The notes beneath the pieces were generated by a model. That model did not search any database and had not been told where the DNA came from. It saw nothing but the letters and a program-made list of their open reading frames with translations. The position numbers and the translations under genes are program-made. 64,000 nucleotides of DNA from Helopsaltes ochotensis (lineage: Eukaryota; Chordata; Aves; Passeriformes; Locustellidae): the NCBI GenBank assembly GCA_013400155.1, contig VXBM01000138.1, positions 927,297 through 991,296 of the forward strand. Reading direction: 5' to 3'. This document shows positions 26,293 through 38,289 of the stretch, piece after piece; the stretch's first letter is position 1; every line of letters starts with the position of its first letter.

Positions 26293-28794
26293 AATTCATA
26301 GTAAAATAAATGTTAAAGCAAAAAACATTACTTTATTCTGCCAAGGTAAATAGACTGTTGTGCAGGAATGCAAGGATGTCAATATAATTTAATTGGGGAG
26401 CCCCATCTGGCTGCATGGGTAGAACAAAGCTGGGCTAAAAATATGAAGATAATTAAAACCGAAATGAAACAAAAAATCCTAAACCAGAGAAACTACAAGA
26501 GTTCAAACAAATTGTGTTTTTTAACAGCAAAGGGAAGAAAGATCAATAATGACTACTGTAGCTTCTGGATAAGCATTTTTCATAAATTCAGGCACCTATT
26601 AAAATGTACTTACTTGTGATATTAAATAGTTAGGCCTGTGAATAAGGGCCAGTTTTTCTCCTGGAAAACTCAGGGCTACATCTTTGGGCCAGTACTTTCA
26701 AACTTAGAACTGTAAAAAGAAGTAACTGAACAGCTAGACATTTTCCAGAGCATGTAAAAAATTAATCTTGCTGAGATGGATTGGAGCAATTATTCAAAAT
26801 GTAATTGGCTTTTGAAATGCCCATTTATTGTAGCTTTAACTATTCCCTTAGTACCTTAAAAATGACTAACACTGTGATCACAAAAATCATATAAACAATG
26901 AAAATGTAAAGAACATCTAGGTGTCTATATGCTTAATAAATATACTAAAAAAATTTTGCTTGACATTCCCTACTTTCTGAAAGGTGATCCTTTATTCTAA
27001 TCAAGACAGTTCATTAAGAGGTAAAGAAAATCTAGCTCAAGTGTATTCTGAGAGACTTTTTATGTGACAGCAGGTAAAAGACCTAGATCCTGACCCCCAG
27101 GGTATTTGAGTGATTATTTCTCATTTCATTTGGATTGAAACAATATGAATGTGGCATTTTTTTCTTCTTTAATGATCTGTGCTTCATTTTCCTTTCTGAA
27201 AAATAGGAGGGGAAAATTTCATTTCCAGGAAGTCTTAAGAGGACATCTGCATTAAAATATGGGAGGCCTGGCCTGGATTAGCAATTGTGTCTCTTTGTTT
27301 TGTACACCTGGGAAGGATTCAGTGATTTAGAGAAAATTTTCAGTTGTGCTAGGTTTTTCATGGCCCTATTGTGAGTTAATAATCTCAATATCTGTCACCC
27401 AAGCACATCCCACTATGTTTAAACCTTTAGTATAGCTTTTCAATTATTCATTAGGCAATGTATACATTTCTTACATGTTTATATCAGCAAAAAACAAGGG
27501 GCAGTATCTGAGATCAAGCACTGCTAGATATTCCATATTACAGTGTAATTGTTAGCTCAGTTTTGAACTGAACAGAGTTTTGGACCATTTCAACCAAACC
27601 TAGATAGGTTTGCTACAGCTCTTAGGACAAAGTGACTCAGGAATAATTCCCTGTGTGCTGTCTGTTTGAGGAGTTTCTGTTGGCTGTGTCAGAGTAATTT
27701 ACTCATATGAACACAACTCAAAGACATGCCACTTGATAAGACAAATAGTAGCATTATTTGTCATTTGACAATAGTGGCACTGTTGTCTTACCAAGACAAT
27801 TTTGGCTGGCCCCTTTTATTTATCAATTCAGACACAGCCATCAAGTTTTCAGCAGAACCTTTGGTTCCTGCTACAGCATAGAAAGGCTAATAATCCATAA
27901 CTGCTCTTCTTTTTATTGGCAACAATCTCAAAATGTCACAAAGACATTAAGAACTGAAATACGGTAAGATTTTTGGTGCTGTTTGGATATACAGCAGTCA
28001 AAGATCACCTGACCTAAGAGTCATTAAGAACAGACTGAAATCATTGTTGTGTAACTGCTTTTGAAACAGGCTTCTGACTACTGCAGCTTTTGAGCTTCAT
28101 TTCCATTTTGCCCATTCCAGACACAGGAATTCCCAGAAATGCTGGTTTGCTGGCATTTCCACAGGCCAGCCAGCCTGACTTTCCACCCAGGCTCGGGAAT
28201 TCCCAGTGCCAGCTCAGGTCAGCTGTGCATCTCCCCAGATGCCTCGCTTGTCCAGCTTGTGCAGCTGACGTGGGTTCCTGGTTTGCCCCTGGCCCTCCCT
28301 CATGAGCACAGATTTCTCTGGTGATCCCTGGGCTGGTCTAACCCTGGTGACCAGCCCTGATCTGTTCACTTTTCTGGACGATTGTGGGGCTCTCACCCAT
28401 GACAGGGTTGCTTATTTAATCCATTTAATCCATTTGCCTTTTGGAATCATACATAATGGTTTTAAATTCTACAATTATCTTTTATTTAAATTACATTATT
28501 TTACTTTGGAAGTAGGCAGCAACATTCACTTTCAACTCTCCTAATTTTTTTCTTCTTCCCCGGCAGGCCTTTTTATCAAGCAGATGTGATGAAAAAGCAT
28601 GTTTTCATTACTATTTTCTCTTTTTAAAAAATCCTGGCAGGTCTAGATTAACTTGTCCTTTTGACACATGGCTCAGGGCATGTCTTTACTGCATTTTCAC
28701 TCCTATCGCATGCATCTTACAAGTACTTACCACAGGCATATTTTCAAAATAGTAAACTTTTCACACTTAGTCTCTTTTTAATACTCCTTAACAG

Positions 28795-28870
28795 CAAAGA
28801 CCAGCACTTGCTGCGGCAAATCAAACATCTACAGCAAGAACTGACAGTGAAGGGGAAAGACAAGAAAGAG
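28795..28870 (+). CDS. Candidate internal coding exon, gene unknown
   Basis: A 76-nt block is bounded upstream by a pyrimidine-rich run ending in CTCCTTAACAG (AG at 28793-28794) and downstream by the donor GAG|GTAAAG (GT at 28871). In the open frame the block begins with the last base of a codon and ends on a codon boundary. It reads KDQHLLRQIKHLQQEL, then TVKGKDKKE. Leucines and hydrophobics fall in a heptad-like spacing followed by a lysine-rich stretch, as in a coiled coil. The open frame extends beyond both splice sites, so the frame alone is not proof. I do not recognise the protein and no neighbouring exon was identified. It could be one small exon of a large gene spanning the window, or chance. 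Confidence 0.3.
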
Positions 28871-29340
28871 GTAAAGGCACTTAAGAACAGAAAGAGAGGA
28901 GGAGACACAAATGTTTTCTATCAAACCTGTATACCAATTGTGATCTGTAATTTATTGCACATGAAGGAGAGACTGCACTGTGTTACTCCTCCCTTAGTCC
29001 ACCTCTGAATCTTACTGAGCCTACATGATACTTTGCTTATGTTGTCTGGAGGAATTAACAAGTCCTGGAAATACTTTGAAAAGGAAGAATGATTTAAACT
29101 CAAACACTGAAATGTGAACATGAATTTCCAGTTCTGCTCTAGGAAAAATTTCCAAAAACTAATTCCACGCTGCACCACAGACACTGGTGGTATTTATAAC
29201 AAAATTTCAGCCCTTTGCCAGTTTCATAGTAGCTGTTTGAGACATCTAAAAACAGATGTGAAAGATTGTAAATGGGAATTCATAAGTGTATACACACAGA
29301 GAAACATTTGGTATGACACAAGTCTGTTTAAGACTCGAGA
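28871..29340. other. Unique DNA between exon candidate and CR1 relic
   Basis: Nothing is recognised. Short open frames on both strands lack support. Confidence 0.4.
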
Positions 29341-29344
29341 TTCA

Positions 29345-29592
29345 TGTTGAATTTTTTATCCACCAGTGTCCCCAAGTCCTCCTTCTCCTCAGGGCTGCTC
29401 TCAGTCTCACAGACTTTACAGACGCAGGGGATTGCCCTGGTCCAGTTGCAATAGACCTTGTCCTTGACATTCTTGACCTTCACAGAGTTCAAGTGCCACG
29501 TCCCCATCCCAGCAAGGTCCCTGTGGATGAGGTCCTTTCCCTCAAGGAAATCAGCTGCACCACTCAGCTTTGCTAAGGGTGCACTCAAACCC
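29345..29592 (-). pseudogene. CR1 LINE ORF2 3'-coding relic (reverse transcriptase C-terminal part)
   Basis: On the minus strand one open frame of 88 codons (29328-29594) spans the block. It reads LAKLSGAADFLEGKDLIHRD near its start and SSPEEKEDLGTLVDKKFNM near its end. These are recognisable variants of the CR1 ORF2 segment that follows the reverse-transcriptase catalytic core (the family reads LSGAVDTLEGRDAIQRDL and LVDEKLNM). Between them the cysteine/lysine-rich segment is scrambled. The catalytic YADD region and the normal CR1 3' end are both absent, so this is an inactive internal fragment. Similarity includes the terminal 'TGCTAAGGGTGCACTCAAACC' region on the plus strand. Confidence 0.85.
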
Positions 29593-29599
29593 ACTGTGT

Positions 29600-32500
29600 G
29601 TCATTTGGGATTGCTTTTCATTCACTGAGAGGAGTACTAACAACTGGACTACTCTTCTTTAATTTGCACCTACTCAGTAATTTGTTGACCATTTTCTAAA
29701 TCTGGGTGAAAATTGTGCTGGGTTAAAACTTTTAAGCATTTCAGAACGAATAAGATGCCCTAAATTTTTTAAACAAACAAACAAAACACAAACAAACACA
29801 AGGGCCCACCACTCAAATTATTTAAGTAGGAAAATGATATTATTGCTGTTTTATTTTAAATTAAAGATTAATTTTAAGTACTATATCCGCATTCTGTTTT
29901 CATATTTTTTAGTTTCCAGCCAAGTTTTTCTAAGCTATTTTTTAATACCAGTTATCACTTTTCTGTTCCGGTCCATTTCTCTTGATCAGTTATGATGGTT
30001 TTAAAAATGCCTTAAATATTAGAAAAAAATCCAACTTAGTAAAAAAAAAGTATGAAATGCTGCAATTTTACTCTTCTGAAATGGCTTCTGTGCAGAATTT
30101 TGGCTATGCAGAAAGAAAAAAAAAGAGGGAAGGATGGAGAAAAAGAGCTGTTGGATAAAAAGTAGTGGTTATTCAATGCATCATATTCATGAAATGAAAA
30201 TTGAAAATCATATTCATAAAAAGTGAAAAATGAGGCCTCAAGCACAAAATGGAAAAATATTCTAACTATGGTAATTTAAAAAATGGCTTTTAAGCTTCAT
30301 AGTTCAATTTATTTTGAATTAAAGAATCCCCAAATGCCTAAATATTTTTTTTTATCCCGTCACACAGAAAGCAAATAGGCAAAACAAACAAACAGTTTAA
30401 AATTTCCTTGTTTCCAGTCACTTATTTCCAATCACTTCAATAATAAAACAGCTGAAGGTGTAACTTAGTAAGCCTGACAGTACAATATTTTTAAGGGGAA
30501 AGAAACCCCTTCCTCATTTAGCCTAGATGTAGAGGTAAAAAGTATTTCCTTTCTTTGTCCTTCATGCTATGCTTCCACTGAGGTTATATTTTTGAGAAGA
30601 AAATTTCTCCAAATACCTCAATTCTACAACTGATGTAAGAGCAAGCTATCTCTATCAGCTAGTCTGGGAAATTACTGCTTAGTGGATTCACCCTTTTTTG
30701 ATTAGTCCACATCAGCAATAACGAAATTTAAAATTCCTGTTATTCAGAGATGTGCCAAATTATCTGCAAAGAATCAAGTCTAAACTGAATGAAGAAAGTT
30801 TAAAATACTTTTAAGTTTTAAAATGCTTATTTTAAATATTTAAATAGTATAAAGAAAAAAGAGAAAGAAGAGGATTCATGGAGCCCTGTAATGATGAGTA
30901 ATTTAATTTGTAATCTTCAGAAATTAACTTATGGCTCAGTACTTGTCTTCATTTATTAAGTTGTATGAGTTTGACTCTGTGAATCAAGGGAAGTTGAAGC
31001 TGTAGCTCAGGGAATTCTCCCTTTCTCTGTCATGGCATGTGGATGTTCATAAAAGGTCTGGATATTCCTAGGACTTTTAAATATCAGTTTACCTGCATTC
31101 TGCAGAAGTTCAGTGTTGGAAATGTGAAGAAAAAAAACACCTTCATCTCCTTAGGAAATGAGAAAAACCACCTTCATCTTCATCTCTCCTGGTTTCTGAG
31201 AGACAGACTTTGAGGGGGCAGTGGTAGAGGGACAGGGACATTCCCCAATGCAGTTTTAGTTGCATGAAGTCAGGAGCCTCCATTGCAAAGGAGAGTGATC
31301 AGTCCAGATGAAAGAAAACCTCCATGGGAACATGGTGCCATCGTATAATCTCTCATGAAATCAGTTTTCCTGTGTTGCTTGGTGCGCTGCTGTGTGATGG
31401 CTCCGAGTTTGTTGTGCAGATCAAGCCTGTTGATCACTCTTGTACTCAAACCTGTCAGAAGCTAAGGTGAGAATGCTTTTAGCTGGCTCCTTTAGCTGTC
31501 TATCCACAAGACAACCTGAAAAGGAAGGAAGGATGGTAGAAGGCAGATTTCTTAAGAAGCAATGTGTTTTATTCAGGTCAAAGGATGCTTGTGCTTTCTT
31601 TCAGGGCATGCCAGGGTGCCGTGTGTAGGGATGGAGGTTTTGGGAGACTGGGCTCTCCAGTCACACGTTTGCTTTTATCTCCTGCTTTGATGAATAAAGG
31701 AAACAACACATTTATTGTCAACCAATGAGATTTCATTATCACCAATGAATGGGCTGAGATTTTATAAAATGGAAATTATTACATAATTGCAACTGTTGCA
31801 ACTACTTACTGCTAAGAAAAACAAACATAACCCCCCTTCCTCCCCCCGAAATAGCCATTTAAATGACCTGTTTTCCTTTTATAGAATCTTTTAATGAATA
31901 AATCCTACCCTCTTTCAATTGGGTTCCTGCGCTACATTTTTTACTATTTCTTTATTTTTAAAGTTCTGTGAGAATCAAGAATTTCTTAACCCTTGGTGCT
32001 TCAGATGCACTTCTTGGTAGTGAGTGGTGATATAAATCACAGTATTTTATTGCTCTTTTCTTTTCTGGTGATAGTAAAGTATAGATTATAGGATTTTCAG
32101 CACACATATTCACAGCTATGGCTTTGGAATGCTCCTCTACTCTGCACTTGATATCAACAAAATAAGATCACTAACAAATTTATGAAAAATACATGCAGAA
32201 AAAGAGGACCAAAAAATCAAAGTGGGTCTAATAAAACCTCTGAAATTAGTATATTTTGAATTGTTCTTGTTTTTAATCAAAACTATTAGATTACTTTCAT
32301 TAATAGGCAATACAGTATTTTCATGATATATTATCTGCAATATTGGAATGCTTGATGTTTTGGAGTAGACTGCCATCTGCAAGTATAGAAAATTTATTTT
32401 CCTAAACATGGAAAATTACTTTATTGCAGTCAGGTTTCTGTTGCCAGTGTATAAAAGGTGATACTTTCCCAGTTAATTTATATTCATTTCTTGTTTGCTA

Positions 32501-33000
32501 AATGAAATAACCAGCTTTACCACCTGAAATGCTCTTGGAGGCAGACAGCAACTCAATTAGCAAGAATAATAAAGTTGGTTGGTCATCTTTCAATGAGCAC
32601 AGCCCATCCAAAAGACCTACAGCCATCCAGCTGCCTATTAAAGAGTCATCTTAGCAGGCTTCTGAACACTGATCACTTCGAGGCAAGAAGAAACTTTTTT
32701 ATGAATTGTTTGCTCGAGGAAAAAAATTAGTGACACCAAGTCACTTTCCTTTTAATACCTGGTTTATTTCTAGAGGACACAGTACAGCCTGGCAAACTTA
32801 ATCTGTAAAAAATGTGTAGATAGAAGAATACAGTTTTTTAACCTCTACCTACAGGTGCTGGCAAAAAGTAAGATTTCTCATCTGCCTGAATTAACATACA
32901 TTGCCTATCTGAATAATCAAATGCATTGCCTTAATGTGGTGGTGTTTTTTTCTTTATATATATTTTTGTAAACCCTTTTGAATGGTTTTTTCCTATTTCT
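29600..33000. other. Unique A+T-rich DNA, no gene recognised
   Basis: An A/C-rich AAACAAACAAAC run lies at 29773-29803. A short GGAAGGAAGGATGG motif is near 31521. Otherwise there are only chance open frames up to 90 codons. Confidence 0.45.
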
Positions 33001-33009
33001 CTCCTCAGG

Positions 33010-33690
33010 TGTATGGTTTTACCCAAAGTTTCCTCTTCCCTCTCCCAGTTGTCATTCACTCCCCAGACACACCTGTTACTCCATTTACATAATGTCAATA
33101 TTCCTTAATCCCTACCCCTTGTTCTGGAGAATTCCCTGTCAATCCTAAACCCTTTCCTGAAATTTCTTTAATGCACGACACCTCATTGGTCCATGTAACC
33201 CTTTCCACTCCCATTGTTTTTCCCATTGGTTTTCCCATTGGTTTTCCCATGGTTTTCCCATTTTGGGCCCCTCCATAATCTCCTCCCTGTTGTATCCCTG
33301 ATTGGCTGAATAATTGTATCTTCCCGTTGTTTCTCTCCTGTTTAAAAGATTGTGTAGGAGGCTGATTTTCAGCTTTTTGTCACTGCCCCCCTTGGGGAAT
33401 AAACTCCTTTGAGAAGCACAGGAAAACCCTTCCCTGTTCTTTTCCCTGAACCTTAATGCTGAACCATTGGCAGCCATTGAGAGCAGCCCTGGTGCTCCCA
33501 GAACCAGCAGCCCTGCTCTGCTCCCAGACCCAGCAGCCCTGCTCTGCTCCCAGAACCAGCAGCCCTGGTGCTCCCAGAACCAGCAGCTCTGCTCTGCTGC
33601 CACCCGAGCCCAATCTGGCCCAGGGGCAGCCACACCATACACCATCTGGAGGGTGAGAGCTAGCACGGGGGATTTCTCTGGTGGCCCACG
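33010..33690 (+). mobile_element. Endogenous retrovirus LTR (solo or truncated)
   Basis: The block starts with TGTATGGTTTTACCC. It carries promoter-like architecture: repeated ATTGG (inverted CCAAT) at about 33185, 33225, 33238 and 33301, a TTTAAAAG TATA-like box at 33341-33348, and AATAAA at 33398-33403. The 57-nt spacing between TATA and poly(A) signal fits a short R region. Downstream lies a GC-rich minisatellite, then 'CTCTGGTGGCCCACGTCACC' at about 33678, which resembles a leader or primer-binding-site region of bird retroviruses. No gag, pol or env coding is present. Boundaries and class are uncertain because no target-site duplication is evident. Confidence 0.6.
33484..33609. repeat. 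GC-rich minisatellite, 24- and 26-bp units
   Basis: Five tandem units lie inside the LTR. Type A is 24 bp (CAGCCCTGGTGCTCCCAGAA plus CCAG) and type B is 26 bp (CAGCCCTGCTCTGCTCCCAG plus ACCCAG or AACCAG). The order is A, B, B, A and a diverged B. The mixed unit order suggests unequal exchange or slippage. It explains the longest open frames of the window (173 and 113 codons on minus, 146 on plus), which are therefore not genes. Confidence 0.95.
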
Positions 33691-33719
33691 TCACCTTAAT
33701 TGTCTCTCTTCTAAAGGAC

Positions 33720-35180
33720 ACAGTTTGCCTCTAATCATCCCATTGCTCCCTGGCATTGAACAGAAAATAGGCATCCATGTCAGCTGTTTTTTTTCCGGGA
33801 TTTCATTCAGTACAGTGAATTATACCAGCCAGGAGGTTTGTTTCATCTTGGAACATAAAATTTCATCATTAAACAAATGGATGGCTGGTTATACAGCAAA
33901 TGGCTAGCTGGGTTTCACTTTGGATGATGAATGGGGAATTTTCTCTGTTTGGATGAGCCACGTGTGGTCCCTCACTTGAAACTTTTGTGAGTGGCACTGA
34001 GTGTATAGAGGAGTAGTCAGCATTATGTTTCTAATGGAAACTTTCAATTTTAATATGCCTCTGAAATACTTTTCCTTCTAATTTTTCTCCCTGGAAAGCT
34101 CACCGGGCTGCTCCACATAAGAAGTGTTCTGCTGCATTTCTTTTGATTTATATGCTGCAGCACAGATTTTCACTGGACACATCTGGCCCATCTCACAATT
34201 TCTCTGTTTTCATGCCACGGCCTACTCAGATCCTAGATCCTTCTGCAGAACTTTACCCATGCAGTGCTTTCACTTACATCTTTCTTCAAGAACAGGTCCT
34301 TTAAACATTGCTGAAAATTTTCACTGGCAATTCCCAAACTATGCAGCTTTAACAAACTATGAGCCATAACAGCAAATACTGATTTTTCAGCCTCCTAAGC
34401 ACAGTAAACCTGTCTTTGGTTAGAATTCTCTAAGGCATCCAGAACATTTCCTCAGATGATCTTTCTCTCTCTGTAAAGTTAAAATAGAATTCATTCCATT
34501 GCCTATAGTTTCTGACAAAGTAGAAATGTAGGCTAGCTATCTGGGATTCCCTTTGTATTTAGCATATCTCTAGGCAATATAATCAGTGGGGGAATTAATC
34601 CTAAACCAAGTGCCTACACGTGGACATTTGCTAAGCTTTCGTTGACTTTAAAGTAAACCTATGGAGACCAGCTAACATATACATGTTTCCTTTGTAGATG
34701 GCTGAAGTCAGGTCAGGTGTATATCAGCCCTACTTTTCTTCTTCCCTTGGTTCTGCAGTTTGACACTTTCCTTTATAGTATTTTCTTTCAAGTTTGTTTT
34801 TTGGGTTTTTTTGGTGTTTTTTTTTTTCTCCTTTGCCCCTAGATATCTGCAGAACTTTAGGAGACAGCTGATCTTCCTTACTCTTTGCTGAGTTCTGTGC
34901 CCCAAGATGTTCCATATTGTTCTCCACTGAATACTTTTCTATTAAATCTCCCGTATAAAGCAAAAATAACAATCTGTCCCATGCTAACAGTACAGTCAAC
35001 TCCTGCAATACAGAATAAAAAGGTTGTTAGTATCTAGTAAATTTGATAATATACAGCAAAGTTCAAGGTAAGAGAGATTCCCAACACAAAGACAGTATAC
35101 TTTTGCTAAAGGAACTAAACCAAACTTGGATCCATCCCAAAATGACACACTACCATTCTAGTTAGGGAAGGGGAAGAGAA
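33720..35180. other. Unique DNA, no gene recognised
   Basis: No element was recognised. A poly-T/GTTTTTT patch lies at about 34795-34830. Open frames are short and unsupported. Confidence 0.45.
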
Positions 35181-35237
35181 GAAAACATAACAAAACAAAA
35201 CAAAAAACCCAAAACCAACACAAAAGCAAAAACCCAA
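35181..35237. repeat. A/C-rich low-complexity tract
   Basis: AAAACATAACAAAACAAAAC-type sequence with CCC breaks. It directly abuts the LTR-like repeat copy at 35240. Confidence 0.9.
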
Positions 35238-35239
35238 TA

Positions 35240-35375
35240 CATAATCACACCTTAGACCTCTTCCTTAGAACTGCTCTGAACTTCAAAAAGCTGTCATTTA
35301 GAGTGAGGGGTTATTTAATGTACCCAGACACCCACAGCAGTTCTCTCTATGTCTATATTATGGTCTTCTTATAAT
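35240..35375 (-). mobile_element. LTR-like dispersed repeat, copy B
   Basis: Two anchors are shared with copy A at about 45.6 kb in the same orientation: 'CTGCTCTGAAC' and 'TGTACCCAGACAC', followed by TCTCTxxATGTCTxTAxTxTGGTCT. The spacer differs in length (48 versus 61 nt from anchor to anchor). Where copy A has TTTATT (minus-strand AATAAA), this copy has TTCCTT, so the poly(A) signal is lost. The family is unnamed by me; an LTR R-region is the best guess. Confidence 0.55.
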
Positions 35376-35379
35376 ACCC

Positions 35380-37890
35380 ATCCCTGCAGCCCCTTCCTCT
35401 TCCATTTTTCTCATCAGGATAATATTTTGGTAGTTTAAAATCTTATTTTAGAACAAAAGAAAACTTATTTCTTATTTCTAATTCATAAAACTCATTCACA
35501 CATTTTTCATTTCTTCTAAAGGAACAACAGGTATATAGAAGCATCTATTGTACATTTTACTAAAGTTCGAATAATTTAATACAGAAAATTACTGTTTATT
35601 TAAGGATTTTTAAGAATCAAATATTTCTCATTCTTCTTGAGTATTGTCTATGTCTAATGCTGACCAAGCATAAGAATTTTCTTCAGTGGTTCATTTCTTA
35701 CATCAAGCATCCAGATAAAGTATGTTTTATTGCCTGTTATGGCTTGTTTTAGGAAGAAAGAGAATTGAAGCTTCCAAACCCTGTACCAGATATTTTTTCT
35801 CTTAAGTACTATCAAGTCTTGGTGGAATTACAAGGGTCAGACACAACCTTCCCTTTTTGACAGATCTCTCACTCACCTCTTATCTCCAAATGTGTGGGGA
35901 AAAATCAATGCAATGTGAAAGAAAAACGAGTTATAATTCAAAAAGTGAATCAAAATAGTACAAGAACTTTCCATAATGTAATTATTTCTTAATAATGTAA
36001 TTATTCTGTATAATATTATATTACATATTGTACTTGATACGTATAATTACAGTGCTGTGATCTATTTCATTATTTTGTATAATGACAAAGGCAATATTAC
36101 ACATTGATATTTACAATCCAGTATTATTTGTTGAGAGGCAGTAAACAGGAGGCATAAAGGATAATTAGGCCACTGAGACCAATGCCTGGTTTCAATTCTC
36201 AGACTGTGACTTTTACTATTATGTGTATCGTGTGATAATCAACAGCTATGAAGGTCATGACATATGTAATTTCATTCTGAAGACTAGATTGTCAAAAAAA
36301 CAAAAACAAAAAACAAAGGTTCATTTTGAGCGTGTATTCTGATGTAAATTTCCATGAGGAAGGGTTCTATGAACTATTTGGTATGTCTGCTTTGCTGCTT
36401 GTGCACATTTAGTTAACAGTGTCTCTTCCCTAAAACAGAAATTTTCAGAAACCTTTATTTTATCACTTACTATCATGACTTTTTACAGTGGAACCTTTCA
36501 TTTTCCTCCACTTAAGCCTGTGTCTTTAGCTTCCTTATTGGAAGATGGTTAAGGAAGACTGGAAGTGTTCATTTATTCCCAAGTTTTTTTTCCTAGAACC
36601 ACTGCTACCTGTGGTAGCTCTCAGATCAACCCTACATGAGGTGAAGGTCTTTGACTTGAGCATTTCTCTCATGTCTTCCTCCAGCCACAGCTGCTAGAAT
36701 AGGAACCTGTTGGTTTTTTATTCACCAGCATCATCACTGCTTCTACTATTTTTGACTTTTTAAACCAATGCGTATGTCCAGATTCTAGGATTTCAAAGTA
36801 TCCCTGAAACATGTAAATTATCTTCAAAATAGCAAGCAGAGAGTTGACTTCTTAATGGAAATCTCCTGTTGTTCTGATATGCCTGCCAAGTCTTGAATAG
36901 AATGCAAAATGCTTTTATGTTATCGCAATATATTGCATATGATATCAATAATGGGAATATTTTTCCTTCCTCTGTTGCTGTCAAATGTTCTGTGAGCAAT
37001 CAGTGCCTGGTGCTTCTGCAATTTTTAGAATCAACAAAAGTTCTAGTTTTCTGGCTTGCTTTGGTGTTTGGAAGCAAAAGCATATTCCCAAAGATTCATA
37101 ATTTTATTATTTTTAAGTAGTGTGTCTAGGCTTTATCTGTTCTTTAACCTCCAGCAGTAGTGCACTGAAGGTTTTTTGTGTACTTCAGTGCATAGTTTAA
37201 GGCAGTTGTGAGCAACTTCTGACAAAATGCAGTGTCAGGACATATGACACATTTTTGCTTTTGTCTTTTGTGCCACCAGCCCATAGCAGCAGCCTGATTC
37301 TGAAAAGCTGAACTGAGGCTTTTGTCTGACTGCTCAAATGAGTTGCTCAGCTATTTAAATGAATCTTCACGAGCTCTCTTAAGGATTTTCAGACATTTTC
37401 CACAAGGAAAATGCCTTCTAGCAGTTCAAATGCTCTTCATGTTCTATTGGTTTTCCTTTGTGCCCCTTCTGAATTTTTTGCTTTATCCACTAACTTTCTG
37501 TTGGTGTAATACTTTTTTAGGACATTCAGAAATGCCAGAATGCCATATAAACATAATAGCTTCAATATCCTTCAATCCTTTTTCCTCTTTTTCAAATATT
37601 ACTCCTCCTTTTTTTTTTTTTTTTTGATGTTATTCCCTTCAGAAATTGCTTTCAATTGACTTAGCTTTTCTCTTTTCTCTCAAAAATCTTGCCTCAAGCC
37701 TTCTACTCCTATCATTCAGTGCAGACATAGAAAGAGACAGGCAATGGCGTGATATAGACTTCAATCACTTATAAATAAAGGAGGAAATATTAATGGCTAT
37801 AACTGCATGATTTCATGAGTTTGTGTATGTACAACAGCTTAATTAACTTCTGCTACCATTACTTCCAAATTAACACAATGCAACATATAT
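35380..37890. other. Unique A+T-rich DNA, no gene recognised
   Basis: Very A+T-rich with ATAATGTAATTATT-type patches at 35960-36080. No elements or exons were recognised. Confidence 0.45.
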
Positions 37891-38285
37891 CACAGAGTTG
37901 CAAAGAGTCAGAGAACAGTTGAGGCTGGAAGGAGCCTCTGGAGATCATCGAGTTGAAACCTCCAGTTCAAAGCAGGGTCAGCCACAGCTCAGGGTATCAT
38001 CCAGATGGATTTTGATTATCTCTAAGGACTGCACAATGTCTCTGGGCAGGTTTTTCCAGTGTCTGACCCTCCTTAAAATAGATTTTTTTCCCCTTATTTT
38101 AAGTAGAATTTCTTTTATATGGACTTGTGCCCATTGCATTCTATCCTGTTCACAGAAATCTCTGAAGTGAGCCATCTTTTTTACTTCATACTACCAGGTC
38201 TTTGTACACGTTGATTGTCCTGAGTCCTCTGCTCTCTCAGTCTGTTTTTATGAAGGATGCTCCAATGTTACAAATGCTTTCAGGA
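37891..38285 (-). mobile_element. CR1 LINE 3' end, minus strand
   Basis: 'CACAGAGTTGCAAAGAGTCA', 'GGCTGGAAGGAGCCTCTGG', 'AGATCATCGAGTTGAAACC', 'TCTCTGGGCAGGTTTTTCCA' and 'TTGTGCCCATTGCATTCTAT' correspond, in order, to the reverse complement of the avian CR1 3' untranslated region. Similarity fades past 'CTCTCAGTCTGTTTTTATGA', so the copy is 5'-truncated and old. Confidence 0.9.
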
Positions 38286-38289
38286 TTTT

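Larger units (their letters stand above)
20126..28780. other. Long unique stretch, no gene recognised
   Basis: No LINE or LTR family was recognised over about 8.6 kb apart from simple AT-type repeats. Locally less A+T-rich patches occur at 25210-25860 and 28090-28400. Neither shows exon structure or a known repeat. Open frames stay under 100 codons. About 27.2-27.5 kb has the repeat-free texture of a possible conserved element. Confidence 0.4.

Noticed and set aside
31420..31466. A 47-nt block between TTGTGCAG and AAG|GTGAGA that is open in one frame.
   Set aside because: Short, the upstream pyrimidine tract is weak and interrupted, and such AG...GT pairs occur by chance every few hundred bases.
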